Origin: Sphingomonas sp. LY54
GTDB taxonomy: Bacteria > Pseudomonadota > Alphaproteobacteria > Sphingomonadales > Sphingomonadaceae
Assembly: GCF_035594035.1 (NCBI RefSeq)
Contig: NZ_CP141588.1
Span: forward strand, 2,129,501-2,193,500
Length of the DNA stretch: 64,000 nucleotides
Reading direction: 5' to 3'
Shown here: positions 17,863-24,715 of the stretch, in pieces
Layout: every line of letters starts with the position of its first letter
How positions within the stretch are numbered: the stretch's first letter is position 1
The notes under the pieces: model-generated
What the model was told of the DNA's origin: nothing
Databases searched by the model: none
The model's input: only the letters and a program-made list of their open reading frames with translations
Program-made: the position numbers and the translations under genes

Positions 17863-18948
17863 ATGCGTCCGGACGAGTTGCTAGCGCTTTCAACCCAGTT
17901 TTCGGAAGCGCCCTTCGACGGGCGGCGCTGGATGCAGGCGTTGGGGGGGCTTGCGGCGGCAACAGGATCCGAGCGCGCCCAGATGATCGCAATCGGTCCG
18001 GAAGCGAGCGTCCCGCTCAACCTCGTCACGGACTTCGAGCCGTCCGCGCTGGCGGAATTCGTCGCGATCGACGGCGCCAATCCGGCCGTGAACTGGCGCG
18101 TCGCTGCGGCGAACGCGGCGACGCCCATGGAGATCATCCACGAGCATCATTATGCGGCCGCGAAGAGGCGTATCGATGCGGGCGCCTATGACGAGTTTTG
18201 CGCGCACCACGACGTTGCGTTTGGGTGTCAGACGAGGCTCCACGAGGCAGACCATTTAAGCATTGGGCTGGTCACGCTGCGGACGCGACGGGACGGCCCC
18301 TCGACACCGGAGTCCCGCCAGGCATTCAGCGCTGTCGCTCCGTTCGCTCGCCTCGCCGCCAGAACCGCGCTCTTACTCGAGCAACAGGGGGCGCAGTTAC
18401 TCGAGGGGACGCTGGAGTCGATGGCGATGGCGGCGCTGCTGATCGACGACCGTGGCGTGGCGCGGGCGATCACACCGAAAGCCGAGGCGTATCTGGCGGG
18501 TGCATCTGCGCTGCGCTGGGCCCATGGCGCCGTGAGGGCGCGGAACCCGGCCGATTCCGCCGCGCTTCGCGATGCAGTGAACAGCGCATTAGCCGGGATG
18601 CCGACACCGACCATCGCGATCGGAAAATCCGAGCATCCGACCTTCCTGACCTTCATCCCGCTGCCGCGGCTGGAATGGGCATTCGGCTTCCCGCCGCGGG
18701 TCCTGGTCGTGATTCGGGGCCACGACGATGCCGGCGAGAGGCCTGCTCTTCTGCGCGCGCTTTACGGCCTCACGCCGTCGGAAATCGAGATCATCCAGCA
18801 TTTCCTCGCCGGCCGGGCGCGGTCCGAAATCGCCGAACTGCGGGCGGTCTCGCTCGGAACGATGCAGTCCCAAATGAAAATGATCTTCCGAAAACTCGGT
18901 GTGAATCGCGAAGCCGAGCTGGCCATCAAGCTTGCGACCATCCCCTAG
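17863..18948 (+). CDS. LuxR/GerE-type helix-turn-helix transcriptional regulator
   Basis: 361 residues. The C-terminal domain (about 297-355) is a GerE HTH: LTPSEIEIIQHFLAGRARSE, then a recognition helix in VSLGTMQSQMKMIFRKLG. The N-terminal 290 residues look like a PAS-like sensory region (AMAALLIDDRGVARAITPKA near residue 185). No receiver aspartate or acyl-homoserine-lactone pocket is recognisable, so the signal is unknown. The ATG at 17863 was chosen over in-frame 17710 because the extension is Arg/Gly-rich junk-like sequence. It precedes csgF/csgG in the same direction and carries palindrome copy A upstream. Control of the curli-like genes is inferred from position. It shares architecture with the regulator at 24624-25721. 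Confidence 0.85.
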   Translation: MRPDELLALSTQFSEAPFDGRRWMQALGGLAAATGSERAQMIAIGPEASVPLNLVTDFEPSALAEFVAIDGANPAVNWRVAAANAATPMEIIHEHHYAAAKRRIDAGAYDEFCAHHDVAFGCQTRLHEADHLSIGLVTLRTRRDGPSTPESRQAFSAVAPFARLAARTALLLEQQGAQLLEGTLESMAMAALLIDDRGVARAITPKAEAYLAGASALRWAHGAVRARNPADSAALRDAVNSALAGMPTPTIAIGKSEHPTFLTFIPLPRLEWAFGFPPRVLVVIRGHDDAGERPALLRALYGLTPSEIEIIQHFLAGRARSEIAELRAVSLGTMQSQMKMIFRKLGVNREAELAIKLATIP

Positions 18949-19056
18949 ACAATTCGCCGCGTGGGAGGTCTCGGACGTACGACCGGGGCCTTAACAACGC
19001 GCGCGGGACTGTTCCAAACAGGGGCAGTGCGACCAAACCCTTCGTAATTTTACGGT

Positions 19057-19074
19057 ATCCCATGATCGTGGGAT
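19057..19074. promoter_or_regulatory. 18-bp dyad in the csgF leader or promoter region
   Basis: ATCCCA-TGATCG-TGGGAT is a dyad with perfect 6-bp arms, 125 bases before csgF. The flanks (TAT before, GCC after) recall the TACCC...GGGGATGC element, though with a wider centre. It is a candidate operator for one of the neighbouring LuxR-type regulators. Confidence 0.5.
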
Positions 19075-19140
19075 GCCCCTTTCCGAACACACGGTTTACA
19101 AATCGTTAAATCGCTCAGGCCCGGACAAGGTTCGGGAGAA

Positions 19141-19187
19141 AAGCGCCGGGGGGCGCTTCTTGAGCGAGATCGGGACCTGGTCCCGAT
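19141..19187 (+). other. Two perfect hairpins just upstream of csgF
   Basis: Hairpin 1 at 19141-19158 is AAGCGCC, loop GGGG, GGCGCTT. Hairpin 2 at 19169-19187 is ATCGGGAC, loop CTG, GTCCCGAT. Hairpin 2 ends 12 bases before the csgF ATG at 19200. Neither is followed by a T-run, so they are not ordinary terminators. They could be a 5'-leader structure affecting csgF translation. The rest of the 250-bp gap after the regulator shows no gene. Confidence 0.5.
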
Positions 19188-19199
19188 ACAGTGGGGGGA

Positions 19200-19658
19200 A
19201 TGAATAGCGTGCAGGTTCGACGTACCAAAAAGCCGAGTCCTCGGCTGCTTAAACTTGCGGTTTCAACATCTATAGCGCTGAGCGCATGGCCGGCCGCAGC
19301 TCAGGATCTGGTGTACGAGCCGATCAATCCGAGCTTTGGCGGAAACCCGTTCAATTCGGCGCATCTGCTCGGAATAGCGAACGCCCAGAACAATTATAAG
19401 GACCCGAAGTCTTCAACCGGCGGCTCGCAGGCCGATATCTTTGCGCGCCAATTGCAGTCCAGGCTTCTGTCTGCGTTGTCGTCGCAGATCGTCGATGCGA
19501 TCTTCGGTGAGAATCCCCAGGAGAGCGGAACGATCACGTTCGGCGGCCAGACGATCAACTTCAACCGCGGCCTGGACGCGGTAACGCTGACCATCACCAA
19601 CGACGAAACCGGGGAGATCACGACGATCGTCATCCCGACCTTCATCGAGGTCAATTGA
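19200..19658 (+). CDS. csgF: Curli assembly protein CsgF
   Basis: 152 residues. An N-terminal signal peptide (about 1-35, ending AWPAAAQ) precedes the diagnostic CsgF segment DLVYEPINPSFGGNPF and the following helix with ANAQNNYKDP. A beta-rich C-terminus follows. CsgF is an outer-membrane-associated partner of the CsgG channel that helps nucleate curli fibres at the cell surface. The ATG at 19200 was chosen; an in-frame GTG at 19191 is possible and neither has a well-spaced Shine-Dalgarno sequence. csgG begins one base after the stop, so the two are an operon. Confidence 0.92.
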   Translation: MNSVQVRRTKKPSPRLLKLAVSTSIALSAWPAAAQDLVYEPINPSFGGNPFNSAHLLGIANAQNNYKDPKSSTGGSQADIFARQLQSRLLSALSSQIVDAIFGENPQESGTITFGGQTINFNRGLDAVTLTITNDETGEITTIVIPTFIEVN

Positions 19659-19659
19659 C

Positions 19660-20652
19660 ATGCGTCGTTTGAGCATCCTCCTCGCGGTAACTCTGAGCCT
19701 TTCCGGCTGCATGACCGTCGGCGAGCACGGCCGCAGCACCATCCCCGAGACGAGCAGCCTGGCCGTCTATCCGGAGCGCACCCAGACGCAGCTCATGCTG
19801 ACGGACATTCCTGCGCCGACGCGGCCAATCGCGATCGCCGTCTATGGGTTTACCGACCAGACCGGGCAGTTCAAGCCGAGCGACACGGGCCAGACGCTTT
19901 CCCGCGCAGTGACCCAGGGCGGCGGCTCGATCCTGGTGAAGGCACTCCAAGATGCCGGCAACCGCCAGTGGTTCACGATCGTGGAGCGCGAGCAGCTCCG
20001 CAACCTGCTGAACGAACGCCAGATCATTCGCGAGATGCGCGAGCGCTATCTCGGCGAGCAAAACGTCAATCCGCAAGCCTTGCCGGCGATGCTGTTCGCC
20101 GGCGTGCTGCTGGAAGGCGGCATCATCAGCTACGACACCAACACGGTGACCGGGGGGGCCGGCGCCGGTCTGCTCGGTCTCGGCGCGCGCAGCGAGTATC
20201 GGCAGGATACGGTCACCGTCTATCTCCGCGCCGTCTCTGTGCGCACCGGCGAAGTCCTTACGTCGGTGACAGCGTCGAAGACGATCGCTTCGCAGGCACT
20301 CGGCGCCAGCGCGTTCCGCTTCGTTGCCTTCAAGAAGCTCCTCGAGGCCGAGACCGGCTTCACCACGAACGAGCCCGACCAGCTCGCCCTCCAGCAGGCT
20401 ATCGAGAAGGCAGTCTATGCCCTGGTCATGGAGGGCGTCGAACTGAAGCTCTGGGACTTTGCCGACAGCCAGGCCGGAGCGCCGATGCTCGACCGCTACC
20501 GCAAGGAGCGGGACGGCGTTTTCACCGCCGAGCAGGTGCAGGAGGCCATGGAGCGGTCCCGCGAAGCCGCGCCGATGCGTATCAAGCGCGAGGAAGAGAA
20601 AACATCCGCAAAGAAGGATGATGCGGGTGGGAGGCAGGGGGCTCGCCGTTAG
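19660..20652 (+). CDS. csgG: Curli secretion channel lipoprotein CsgG
   Basis: 330 residues. The lipobox LSGC at residues 14-17 marks a lipoprotein. The CsgG core follows: FTIVEREQLRNLLNERQIIR (about 106-125), LLEGGIISYDTN (about 150) and TVYLRAVSVRTGEVLTSV (about 188-205), which matches the secretion-pore fold. CsgG forms the nonameric outer-membrane channel exporting curlin subunits. A charged, Lys/Glu-rich C-terminal tail extends past the usual end. It is transcribed with csgF and upstream of the curlin genes. CsgE is not recognisable in the window. Confidence 0.93.
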   Translation: MRRLSILLAVTLSLSGCMTVGEHGRSTIPETSSLAVYPERTQTQLMLTDIPAPTRPIAIAVYGFTDQTGQFKPSDTGQTLSRAVTQGGGSILVKALQDAGNRQWFTIVEREQLRNLLNERQIIREMRERYLGEQNVNPQALPAMLFAGVLLEGGIISYDTNTVTGGAGAGLLGLGARSEYRQDTVTVYLRAVSVRTGEVLTSVTASKTIASQALGASAFRFVAFKKLLEAETGFTTNEPDQLALQQAIEKAVYALVMEGVELKLWDFADSQAGAPMLDRYRKERDGVFTAEQVQEAMERSREAAPMRIKREEEKTSAKKDDAGGRQGARR

Positions 20653-20896
20653 GCGGACCACTCAACCAGTCAGGTGCTGCCCGGGCTTTTTTATCCGGAA
20701 AGCACAATAGTTCGGTCGGAACAGCAACTCTGGGGGCGCCGACTGATGAAGCCCAGAGCAAAAAAACACGCACCTGAGTTGCAGCTCGGATGCGTGAGAT
20801 AAAAATGAACGTGTTGAATTACTTGATCATGTTGGCTCCGTCGCGTGTGCTTCGGAGCGGGCATGGTTATCACTCTTGCTATGAGGAATGACAACC
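20653..20896. other. Intergenic region csgG-curlin, no protein gene seen
   Basis: This gap is markedly less GC-rich than its surroundings. It contains a hairpin with an adjacent A-run (annotated separately) and the Shine-Dalgarno sequence GAGGA at 20883-20887 for the curlin gene. No convincing coding frame is present on either strand. It probably holds the curlin promoter and a structured leader. Confidence 0.6.
20760..20796 (-). terminator. Intrinsic terminator reading leftwards between csgG and the curlin gene
   Basis: The arms CACGCA and TGCGTG, extended by CTGAG/CTCGG after a one-base mismatch, form an 11-bp stem with a six-base loop (20767-20796). Seven A residues at 20760-20766 become a T-run on the minus strand, giving a textbook Rho-independent terminator for leftward transcription. 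No leftward protein gene lies to its right for 3.8 kb, so its client would be an antisense or small RNA. Confidence 0.6.
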
Positions 20897-22381
20897 ATGA
20901 AACGCACTATTCTCACGTCGGTTTCCGCGCTCGCAATGCTCGCTTCCGGCCCGGCCCTCGCCCAGACGGTCACACAGACGTCCGCCGACAACGAAGCCAG
21001 CGTCACCCAGACCGGCAACAGCAACCGCGCCACCGTCAAGCAGTTGCAGAACAACCAGACCGCTTCGGTTTCGCAGATCGGCAACAGCCACCTCGCGACG
21101 ATCAACCAGGGCGACCTCGGTGTCCCGGCGCAGAGCTCGAACAACAAGGGCACGATCACCCAGAAAGCCCGTGCCGACGGCGGTGGCAGCTCCAACGGCG
21201 CAATCGGCCAGGAGTCGAGCAACAACGAAGCCACGATTGATCAGACCGGCGAAAACCAGGCCGACATCGTCCAGGGCATCAACAGCCGCACCGGCGGCCG
21301 CAACACCGCGACGATCACCCAGACCGACAACGCTTCGGGTCCGGCGATGATCAACATCGCAGGCATCGGGCAGGAAGGCTCGAACAACGTGGCCACGACG
21401 GGCCAGAGCGGCGATCGCAACATCGCGCTGATGCGTCAGAGCAACACCGTGGGCGGACTCGGCAACACCGCCGGCATCGCGCAGACCGGCAACGACAACG
21501 TGTTCGACGGCACGCAGACCGGCGATAACAACTCGGTCCTCGGCACCCAGACCGGCGACGACAACGTCGCGGACGCGGCCCAGTCGGGCAACGACAACCG
21601 CATCATCCTGTCGCAGCTCGGCAATTCGAACGAAGCCGCGGTCCGTCAGGAACTCGGCAACAACAACGAAGCCACAGTCATCCAGACCGCCAACAACAAC
21701 AATGTCGGCGATCCGCTCCCGGACGCGACTCCCGGCGGCTTCGTCAATCCGCGCGTGAGCAGCTTCACGCCGCGTACCGTCGGCGTCCTGCAGCGCGGCA
21801 GCGACAACAACGCATTTGTCTCGCAAACCGGCAACGGTTCGGCGAACATCGACCAGATCGGTAACTCCAACTTCGCCGGCGTGGCGCAGGACGGTGCAGG
21901 CGCGATCTTCGGTGTCGATCAGACCGGCAACAACAACCGCGTCACCAAGACTGCCGGTTCCAACGTCGACGTCACCCAGAACGGCGCCGGCGCGCAGGTC
22001 TATGCGAGCCAGACCGGCAACCGCAACCAGGCGGTGCTGGCGCAGATCGGCGACCGTGCGTTCGTCGAAGTCGATCAGATCGGCAGCGACAACCTTGCCC
22101 GCACCACCCAGACCCCCATGGCTGCGGATGCGAGTTCGACGATCGTTCAGACCGGCAACAACAACCGCGCGGAAGTGACCCAGGCGTCGTTCGCATCGTC
22201 GACGGTCGTGCAGAGCGGCAACGACCACCAGGCCGATGTCAGCCAGGGCGCCAACTCGTCGTCGTTCGTCTCGCAGACCGGCGGCAACGGTAACGTCGCA
22301 TCGGTGACGCAGGGCGCCAGCGACTGGTCGAGCGTGATCCAGGCCGGCAGCGCCAACACTGCCACGGTCACGCAGAACTGA
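20897..22381 (+). CDS. Curlin-repeat major fibre protein (CsgA-like)
   Basis: 494 residues. A signal peptide (MKRTILTSVSALAMLASGPA, cut after ALAQ) is followed by about 20 imperfect repeats of the curlin type (Q-x-G-x-x-N-x-A-x-V-x-Q), such as QTGNSNRATVKQ, QTGNNNRVTK and QSGNDHQADVSQ. These repeats form the stacked beta-helix of functional amyloid. At three times the length of E. coli CsgA it may make a thicker or single-chain fibre segment. The ATG at 20897 follows GAGGA at a good distance; 20888 would add three residues but lacks spacing. A strong double hairpin follows the stop. Secretion through the CsgG/CsgF products is inferred. Confidence 0.9.
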   Translation: MKRTILTSVSALAMLASGPALAQTVTQTSADNEASVTQTGNSNRATVKQLQNNQTASVSQIGNSHLATINQGDLGVPAQSSNNKGTITQKARADGGGSSNGAIGQESSNNEATIDQTGENQADIVQGINSRTGGRNTATITQTDNASGPAMINIAGIGQEGSNNVATTGQSGDRNIALMRQSNTVGGLGNTAGIAQTGNDNVFDGTQTGDNNSVLGTQTGDDNVADAAQSGNDNRIILSQLGNSNEAAVRQELGNNNEATVIQTANNNNVGDPLPDATPGGFVNPRVSSFTPRTVGVLQRGSDNNAFVSQTGNGSANIDQIGNSNFAGVAQDGAGAIFGVDQTGNNNRVTKTAGSNVDVTQNGAGAQVYASQTGNRNQAVLAQIGDRAFVEVDQIGSDNLARTTQTPMAADASSTIVQTGNNNRAEVTQASFASSTVVQSGNDHQADVSQGANSSSFVSQTGGNGNVASVTQGASDWSSVIQAGSANTATVTQN

Positions 22382-22389
22382 TCGGAAAT

Positions 22390-22442
22390 GGGCGGCGTCT
22401 GGTGCGCCGCCCGGAACCGGCGGGCCGCTTCGTGCGGCCCGC
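22390..22442 (+). terminator. Tandem GC-rich hairpins after the curlin gene
   Basis: Hairpin 1 is GGGCGGCG, loop TCTGGTG, CGCCGCCC (22390-22412). Hairpin 2 is GCGGGCCGC, loop TTCGT, GCGGCCCGC (22420-22442), followed by CTTCTT. They lie 9 bases after the curlin stop and probably end most transcripts there or protect the abundant curlin mRNA, with the minor genes downstream expressed at lower level. Confidence 0.7.
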
Positions 22443-22490
22443 CTTCTTCCGCGGCCCGACAGGCTCTTCCTCTTCAGCAGGGCGGGACGA

Positions 22491-22919
22491 ATGACGAGAC
22501 GACGGCACCCCCCAGGCTATCTGCTTCTGGCGGCAGGGCTGTCCCTTTCGTCCAGTGCAGTGACCGGGTCTCCAATCTGTCCAGGAAAGAGCAGGATGCC
22601 GGACGCCACAAACCACACAACGGTGATCAGCAGCGGACCTGGCGATTCGTCGCTGGTCGTCCGGACCGATCCCGACGGTATCGTGCATATCGAGCAGCAC
22701 GGGCCCGACGACAGGTCCATCGCCGTTCGCTCCGGGAGCGGCAGCCGCCTTGTCATCCGGCAGTCAGAATCCCCGGCCGAAGCCCGCATCGACCAGGACG
22801 GCGAGTGCCATGTTGCGGAGATCGCTCAGTCCGGTTCGGGCAACAGCGCCGTCATACGCCAATCCGGCGCCGGCAATCATGTGTCGATCCACCAGTCCAG
22901 TTCCCGGGAGCAACCATGA
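22491..22919 (+). CDS. Small curlin-like protein, possible minor or nucleator subunit
   Basis: 142 residues. A hydrophobic N-terminal segment (GYLLLAAGLSLSSSAVTG, about 9-26) looks like a signal peptide. The rest holds short degenerate curlin-like units: GIVHIEQHGPDDRSIAVRSG, GSRLVIRQSES, HVAEIAQSGSGNSAVIRQSG and NHVSIHQS. The hydrophobic/Gln alternation is retained but the Asn spacing is looser than in the main curlin. The stop overlaps the next curlin gene (ATGA), so the two are coupled. A CsgB-like nucleator role is plausible from size and position but not shown. Confidence 0.7.
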   Translation: MTRRRHPPGYLLLAAGLSLSSSAVTGSPICPGKSRMPDATNHTTVISSGPGDSSLVVRTDPDGIVHIEQHGPDDRSIAVRSGSGSRLVIRQSESPAEARIDQDGECHVAEIAQSGSGNSAVIRQSGAGNHVSIHQSSSREQP

Positions 22920-23662
22920 ACTTTCGCCGCCTAACGGCCCGCCTCGCGATCGGCAGCCTCCTTGCTCTCGCAACCGCGCCCGCTCTTGCCGAAAACGGCA
23001 AAGAGCCGCCGGGCGCGCCGTGCGACAAGGGCAACGGCAATCCCTGCAACGGCAACCCTGGCAATGGCGGACAGCAGGGCAACGGCGGCGGGCGGGGCGG
23101 CCAAGGTGGCCATCCGCCCACGATCGACATTCCGGTCGCCCCAGTTTCCGGGCGCGGAGCCTTTATCACCCAGATCGGCGAGGCAAACGGCGCCAGCGCC
23201 GCCCAGGCCGGCCCCAATGCGCTGGTCGCGGTCCATCAGGCCGGCGATCACAATCGGGCGGAGGTCACCCAATCGGGCACCCGCTCCGACTTCGCCGACC
23301 TCGTCCAACTCGGTGACAGGAACGTCGCCGTCGCGGTTCAGTCGGGCACCGGCGAGAACGTGCTGTGGGTCGCCCAGGCCGGCTGGCGCAACAACGCAAC
23401 GGCCGTGCAGGATTCGAACGGCGGCTTCAATGGCGCGATCCTGGCCCAGGCAGGCTATGGCAACGAGATGCACCTCCGCCAGGACGGAGGCGACAACAAG
23501 GCTGTTCTGGCGCAGGTGGGCAATGACAATGCGATGTCGGCGGCGCAGAATGGCGACGGCAACCGCCTCGCCTGGACCCAAACGGGTAGCGGCCTGTCCG
23601 ATCTGGGCATCGTCCAGAACGGCGGACAGGCTATTCAGATTACCCAGACCGGCGGACGTTAA
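22916..23662 (+). CDS. Curlin-repeat protein with Gly/Asn-rich linker
   Basis: 248 residues. A signal peptide (about 1-26, ending APALA) is followed by a Gly/Asn/Lys-rich low-complexity linker (about 30-68, NGNPCNGNPGNGGQQGN) with two cysteines, then about eight curlin-type units (for example QAGDHNRAEVTQSG, QVGNDNAMSAAQNG, QNGGQAIQITQTGG). The cysteine pair and flexible linker are unusual for a curlin and could tether or cross-link it. The ATG overlaps the stop of the preceding minor-subunit gene. It is likely a second fibre subunit exported by CsgG. Confidence 0.85.
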   Translation: MNFRRLTARLAIGSLLALATAPALAENGKEPPGAPCDKGNGNPCNGNPGNGGQQGNGGGRGGQGGHPPTIDIPVAPVSGRGAFITQIGEANGASAAQAGPNALVAVHQAGDHNRAEVTQSGTRSDFADLVQLGDRNVAVAVQSGTGENVLWVAQAGWRNNATAVQDSNGGFNGAILAQAGYGNEMHLRQDGGDNKAVLAQVGNDNAMSAAQNGDGNRLAWTQTGSGLSDLGIVQNGGQAIQITQTGGR

Positions 23663-23701
23663 GGGCCTAACCGGCAACGGGCCTGCATCACGGAGGCGAC
23701 G

Positions 23702-24364
23702 ATGAAGCGGATGCTCTGCCTATTCCTGCTTTCCTCGACCGGCCCTGCGCCGGCCGAACCCCAGCCGGTCGAGCAGGTCGGCGACCGATCGGCGCCCACC
23801 GGGGCGATCCAGCAGGTCGGCGGCGCGCCGGCGCGGCATTCCTTCCAGCTGACTTCGGAAATGGACAGCAAACCCTCCGCCGCACAGGTCGCGCCTGGCG
23901 GGCGCGATCCTCAGGCGGTGCAGCTTTACAAGGGCGACCGCACCGCGCAGCCGTTGGAGGCGCTTTCTTCACCCAGCGAAGGCAGGACTGCCGATGTCGT
24001 CCGCGTCGCGGGGCGAGACCGCTGCGATCCCGCCGAGGAGGACGGGCCGCGGGCGGGCGAGTGCAGGAACGTGATCGAGAGCCGAGCAGCGGAATTTGAG
24101 CCGCCGGCCGCGCCGGCTCTTTCGCCCGAGGAGCGACTCCTCGTCACGCAGCATCAGGAAGTTCTCTCGATCAAATCCGCGGCAAGGCAGCTCGCCGGCA
24201 GCGGGCCGGAGGCGGATTCACTGCCGGCCCAAGGGGTCGCGTCGCAGGTCTTGAGGAGGCCGTCCGATTCCTCGCGGCCGGAGGAGACAGGGACACCTCT
24301 ATCCGCGGAGGTCGCGGCGATCGTCAACGCGATCGCGGGCGGCGGCGGACAGGTGCCGAACTAG
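23702..24364 (+). CDS. Secreted protein of unknown function at the end of the curlin operon
   Basis: 220 residues. A short signal peptide (MKRMLCLFLLSSTGPAPAE) precedes a low-complexity region rich in Gln, Pro, Ala and Ser with scattered QVG and QL pairs (EQVGDRSAPTGAIQQVGG), which may be decayed curlin motifs. Two cysteines (RDRCDPAEEDGPRAGECRN, about 103-118) could form a disulfide loop. A helical C-terminus (SPEERLLVTQHQEVLS) follows. An internal run of 40 bases separates it from the curlin gene. I do not recognise a family; an accessory role in fibre secretion or anchoring (a functional counterpart of CsgC/CsgE/CsgH) is speculation from position. Confidence 0.7.
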   Translation: MKRMLCLFLLSSTGPAPAEPQPVEQVGDRSAPTGAIQQVGGAPARHSFQLTSEMDSKPSAAQVAPGGRDPQAVQLYKGDRTAQPLEALSSPSEGRTADVVRVAGRDRCDPAEEDGPRAGECRNVIESRAAEFEPPAAPALSPEERLLVTQHQEVLSIKSAARQLAGSGPEADSLPAQGVASQVLRRPSDSSRPEETGTPLSAEVAAIVNAIAGGGGQVPN

Positions 24365-24388
24365 GCTGCGGGGTCCTGGGCCGGGGCA

Positions 24389-24433
24389 TACCCTAAATGG
24401 GGGATGCCGGCGGGCGGCGAATCTTTATTCGCC
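24389..24433 (+). promoter_or_regulatory. Palindromic element copy B plus hairpin
   Basis: TACCCTAAATGGGGGATG at 24389-24406 matches copy A at 17 of 18 bases. A perfect hairpin, GGCGAAT, loop CTTT, ATTCGCC, follows at 24416-24433, exactly 27 bases from the element start as in copy A. The stem sequence differs from copy A by a paired change (G-C to C-G at the third pair). It sits just after the secreted unknown protein and overlaps the start of a small frame at 24404. Confidence 0.65.
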
Positions 24434-24715
24434 AACCAGGTGGGACTCGACAATCTGGCGAAGGCGATCGCGACGTCGGCGCAGGCCCTGCGGGAGCAGG
24501 CCCTGCGGTGCCGGCTGGTGGCCGACCGCTACGGCCCCGAGCGCGGCGCGCCGATGTACGAGCTCGCGCATAATCTCGAGCGGCAGGCGGACGAGCTGGA
24601 GCAGCGCGCAGCGGCGGTGTCGCTCAGTGATCTGCGCGAAGACGGGGAAGGCTGCCGATCATCGCGACCAGCTCGGCCTGGCGGCCGCAGCCCATCTTGG
24701 TCGCGATCGCCTTGA
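24404..24715 (+). CDS. Possible small helical protein overlapping the 3' end of a LuxR-type gene
   Basis: The frame encodes up to 103 residues. Residues 13-70 (LDNLAKAIATSAQALREQAL and RCRLVADRYGPERGAPMYEL) look like the small helical proteins common in alphaproteobacteria, where a Cys-Arg pair and an E-R-Q-A-D-E-L-E-Q-R helix recur. The last 30 residues are Arg/Ser/Pro-rich and lie antisense to the regulator gene, so they look non-coding. The first ATG lies inside palindrome copy B; a GTG at 24441 is an alternative start. It may be real only up to about 24620, or a chance frame. Confidence 0.35.
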   Translation: MPAGGESLFANQVGLDNLAKAIATSAQALREQALRCRLVADRYGPERGAPMYELAHNLERQADELEQRAAAVSLSDLREDGEGCRSSRPARPGGRSPSWSRSP

